A DNA stretch of 33,208 nucleotides from RGIG5472 sp051867635 (GTDB lineage: Bacteria > Bacillota > Clostridia > Oscillospirales > Oscillospiraceae). This document shows positions 31,849 through 33,208 of this stretch, in pieces. Below the pieces are notes generated by a model. That model did not search any database, was not told where the DNA came from, and saw only the letters and a list, made by a program, of their open reading frames with translations. Every line of letters begins with the position of its first letter. The first letter of the stretch is position 1. A program made the translations under genes and the position numbers. Where the stretch lies: NCBI GenBank assembly GCA_051867635.1, contig JBJDYT010000015.1, positions 1 through 33,208 of the forward strand, in the 5' to 3' direction.

Positions 31849-31869
31849 TTCCCTTTCCGGGAAAGGGAA
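31849..31869. repeat. inverted repeat upstream of the XRE-cupin promoter
   Basis: TTCCCTTTCC-G-GGAAAGGGAA is a perfect inverted repeat with ten-base arms and a single central base. It ends four bases before the -35 at 31873. It could be an operator different in sequence from the TTAAC array, or part of a curved or cruciform element. Confidence 0.5.
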
Positions 31870-31872
31870 TTA

Positions 31873-31901
31873 TTGCATAGTCAGGAAGAATACGGTATAA
31901 T
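31873..31901 (+). promoter_or_regulatory. promoter of the XRE-cupin regulator
   Basis: TTGCAT (31873-31878), a 17-base spacer and TATAAT (31896-31901) predict a start near 31908 and a leader of about 75 bases to ATG 31984. Confidence 0.75.
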
Positions 31902-31983
31902 TGAATATTATGATAGTCGATGATCGCTTTTGAGAAGGCTGCTTCTACGCAGGCAGAAATCAGAGAAGGGGTTATAGGCGCTT

Positions 31984-32556
31984 ATGATTAACGGTTCGTA
32001 TATAAGACAACTGCGAAAGAGCAACCACTACACCTTGGCACAGTTGAGCGAGGAAACCGGCTACACCGCCAGCTTTCTGTCACAGATCGAGCGGGGCCTC
32101 AAGGAGCCGTCCCTGACGGCGCTGCGAAAGCTCTCCGCTTCTCTCGGGGTCCCTGTCCCCTCCTTCTTTTCCTCGGAGGAGGATACCAACTCCGAGGAGA
32201 TCCAAAGCGGCGAGGGCTATTCCGCCGTCGTGCGCTGGAAAAACCGCAAGCCGGTATACTTCCCGGGCAGCTCCACCCTGTGCGAGGCCATCACGCCCAC
32301 GTCAGTGCAGGGAAAGGAGCTTTCACTGCACGGGCTGATCTATACCATACAGCCCGGCCAATTCTGCTCGGAGGGGATGATCAACCACTCCTTTGACGAA
32401 TGCACCTATGTCCTCCAGGGGGAAATGCAGGCGTTCCTTGCCGATCAGGAGACGTGTCTGCAGGCCGGAGACTGTCTTTACGTGCAGGCCGGCACCAGGC
32501 ACAATTTCCGCAACTGCGGAGAGGTCGACTGTGTCCTGCTCTCCTTCAGCGGCTGA
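31984..32556 (+). CDS. XRE-family regulator with C-terminal cupin domain
   Basis: This is a 190-residue transcription factor. The N-terminal helix-turn-helix (about 5-60) reads IRQLRKSNHYTLAQLSEETG then FLSQIERGLKEPSLTALRKL. After a Ser/Glu-rich linker, a single cupin (about 115-188) has H135, E139 and H173 and the glycine of YVLQGEM, so metal or small-ligand binding is plausible. Such regulators (PuuR/SutR-like layout) often control uptake and catabolism of amino compounds. It is divergent from the dipeptidase-transporter operon, and the shared region has clear palindromes. AGAAGGGG lies 12 bases before ATG, a little far. It is monocistronic, with a terminator at 32581-32616. Confidence 0.9.
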   Translation: MINGSYIRQLRKSNHYTLAQLSEETGYTASFLSQIERGLKEPSLTALRKLSASLGVPVPSFFSSEEDTNSEEIQSGEGYSAVVRWKNRKPVYFPGSSTLCEAITPTSVQGKELSLHGLIYTIQPGQFCSEGMINHSFDECTYVLQGEMQAFLADQETCLQAGDCLYVQAGTRHNFRNCGEVDCVLLSFSG

Positions 32557-32580
32557 CCGCCGCCATCCGCTTTCCGGACA

Positions 32581-32616
32581 AAAAAACAGCGGGAGCCTGT
32601 GCTCCCGCTGTTTTTT
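32581..32616 (+). terminator. terminator of the XRE-cupin gene
   Basis: A perfect 16-base-pair stem (32581-32596 with 32601-32616, loop CTGT) has an A6 start and a T6 end, and works in both directions. Confidence 0.92.
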
Positions 32617-32622
32617 GCCGCG

Positions 32623-32656
32623 AAAAGGGGGCGTCCCTGCCGGGACGCCCCCTTTT
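32623..32656 (-). terminator. terminator of the proline-reductase-like operon
   Basis: A perfect 15-base-pair stem (32623-32637 with 32642-32656, loop TGCC) ends in four T on either strand. It lies 30 bases past the stop of the minus-strand gene and six bases from the other terminator, so the convergent units each have their own hairpin. Confidence 0.88.
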
Positions 32657-32686
32657 CAGAATCATTTCAAAAACAAGGCCCGCAAA

Positions 32687-33106
32687 TTACTCGCCGATGG
32701 GCAGCTCGATGTGGATCCCCTTGCCTTCTTGGATGTTGATGCGCAGGATGCCGCCGGAGATGCTGACGGAAGCGCCGGACACGGAGCCGGCGGACACGGG
32801 GACGACCTCCGCCTCCACGGCAGGAGCCGCAGCCGGGGCCTCCTCGGCCACGGCGGCGCCGCCGCCCTCCACCTTGTCCGCTGTCAGCGGGGTCAGGGAA
32901 TCGAAGGTGCCGGTGAGCTTGGCGCCCAGGGCCTGGCCGATGGTGATGGCGCCGTCCAGGTTCAGCAGCTTGGAATCCACCAGATCGTCGAAGATGGCGG
33001 GGTCTTCCAGGTTGTGCTCGCTGAGGACGGTGCCGGCTTCGGCGCGGCAGCAGAGAACGGCAGGCTCATTCTTGTTTTCCAGAGCGTATTCCAGAGAGAT
33101 AGACAT
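32687..33106 (-). CDS. D-proline reductase-related protein (PrdA N-terminal/PrdE-like)
   Basis: This is a 139-residue protein. The N-terminal domain (about 1-80) includes AVLCCRAEAGTV (C19, C20), NLEDPAIFDDLVDS and LTIGQALGAKLTGTFDSLTP-like sequence. By memory this matches the N-terminal part of the D-proline reductase proprotein PrdA and small proteins of prd operons. An Ala/Glu/Val-rich linker (about 83-112) leads to a C-terminal ISGGILRINIQEGKGIHIEL, also PrdA-like. There is no internal cysteine for pyruvoyl formation, so it is not a catalytic subunit itself. AGGAGG precedes ATG; it follows a gene 49 bases upstream and is last in its operon. The family call needs a profile search. Confidence 0.62.
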   Translation of the reverse strand: MSISLEYALENKNEPAVLCCRAEAGTVLSEHNLEDPAIFDDLVDSKLLNLDGAITIGQALGAKLTGTFDSLTPLTADKVEGGGAAVAEEAPAAAPAVEAEVVPVSAGSVSGASVSISGGILRINIQEGKGIHIELPIGE

Positions 33107-33155
33107 AGTAAGTTCCTCCTAAAAATATACTTGAAAGATACGAGCGTTTTGCGGA

Positions 33156-33208
33156 TCAGACGTCCTGCTCGACCTTCTTGGAGACGCGCAGCTCACGATA
33201 CAGCTCGT
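33156..33208 (-). CDS. C-terminal end of an upstream gene, cut by window edge
   Basis: The frame reads ELYRELRVSKKVEQDV then TGA (33156-33158). Only 16 codons are visible. Its position before a PrdA/PrdE-like gene suggests a prd-operon gene, but the fragment is too short to name. Confidence 0.55.
   Translation of the reverse strand, partial: ELYRELRVSKKVEQDV

Noticed and set aside
20768..33208. Selenocysteine codons (in-frame TGA) in the genes near the selenium cluster.
   Set aside because: All frames here end at ordinary stops with complete domains, and no gene needs a TGA read-through to be whole.

Overview
The window looks like chromosome of a GC-rich, low-redundancy Gram-positive anaerobe of the class Clostridia, most likely an Oscillospiraceae-type gut bacterium. 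The reasons are lipobox signal peptides, consensus sigma-A promoters (TTGACA/TATAAT), strong AGGAGG ribosome sites, strong hairpin terminators, and genes for selenium handling and a D-proline-reductase-like protein. The taxonomic call is inference; no rRNA, tRNA, CRISPR array, insertion sequence or prophage was seen.

Layout. (1) 1-603, minus: the start of a BceR-like response regulator with its own promoter. (2) 716-13455, minus: a long colinear gene set that starts at a promoter divergent from a LysR regulator (13538-14416, plus). In transcription order it has two amidohydrolase-fold proteins, a complete peptide ABC transporter (permeases, two ATPases, lipoprotein), an M24 (Xaa-Pro type) peptidase behind a strong hairpin, an AEC transporter, a pair of half-size chromate-family transporters and an MFS transporter. 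The first amidohydrolase-fold protein has lost every metal ligand that its neighbour keeps. (3) 14591-18732, plus: a phosphate uptake operon pstSCAB with four 11-bp-spaced Pho-box repeats, followed by a small HAD phosphatase-like gene where phoU would often be. (4) 18692-19767: a scar made of an imperfect direct repeat of the HAD gene tail, a fragment of an Mrr-like endonuclease and an AT-richer lipoprotein gene. (5) 19756-20722, plus: a perfect promoter, an attenuator-like leader and a nucleoside phosphorylase. (6) 20768-22836, minus: a selenium-metabolism trio (yedF, a cysteine desulfurase/selenocysteine lyase-like gene, a DUF3343 gene). (7) 22945-31769, minus: a second peptide operon with an M19 dipeptidase, lipoprotein, two permeases, two ATPases and an S15/CocE-type peptidase. 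It is divergent from an XRE-cupin regulator (31984-32556, plus), and the dipeptidase promoter carries a doubled palindromic operator. (8) 32623-33208, minus: the end of an operon with a PrdA/PrdE-like proline reductase-related protein.

How the parts may work together. Two peptide importers sit with three peptidase families known for proline-containing or otherwise resistant peptides (M24, S15, M19), next to selenium genes and a D-proline-reductase-like gene. One reading is a peptide-scavenging region that feeds Stickland-type reduction of proline. The gene families and regulatory motifs are seen in the sequence; the joint pathway is inference.
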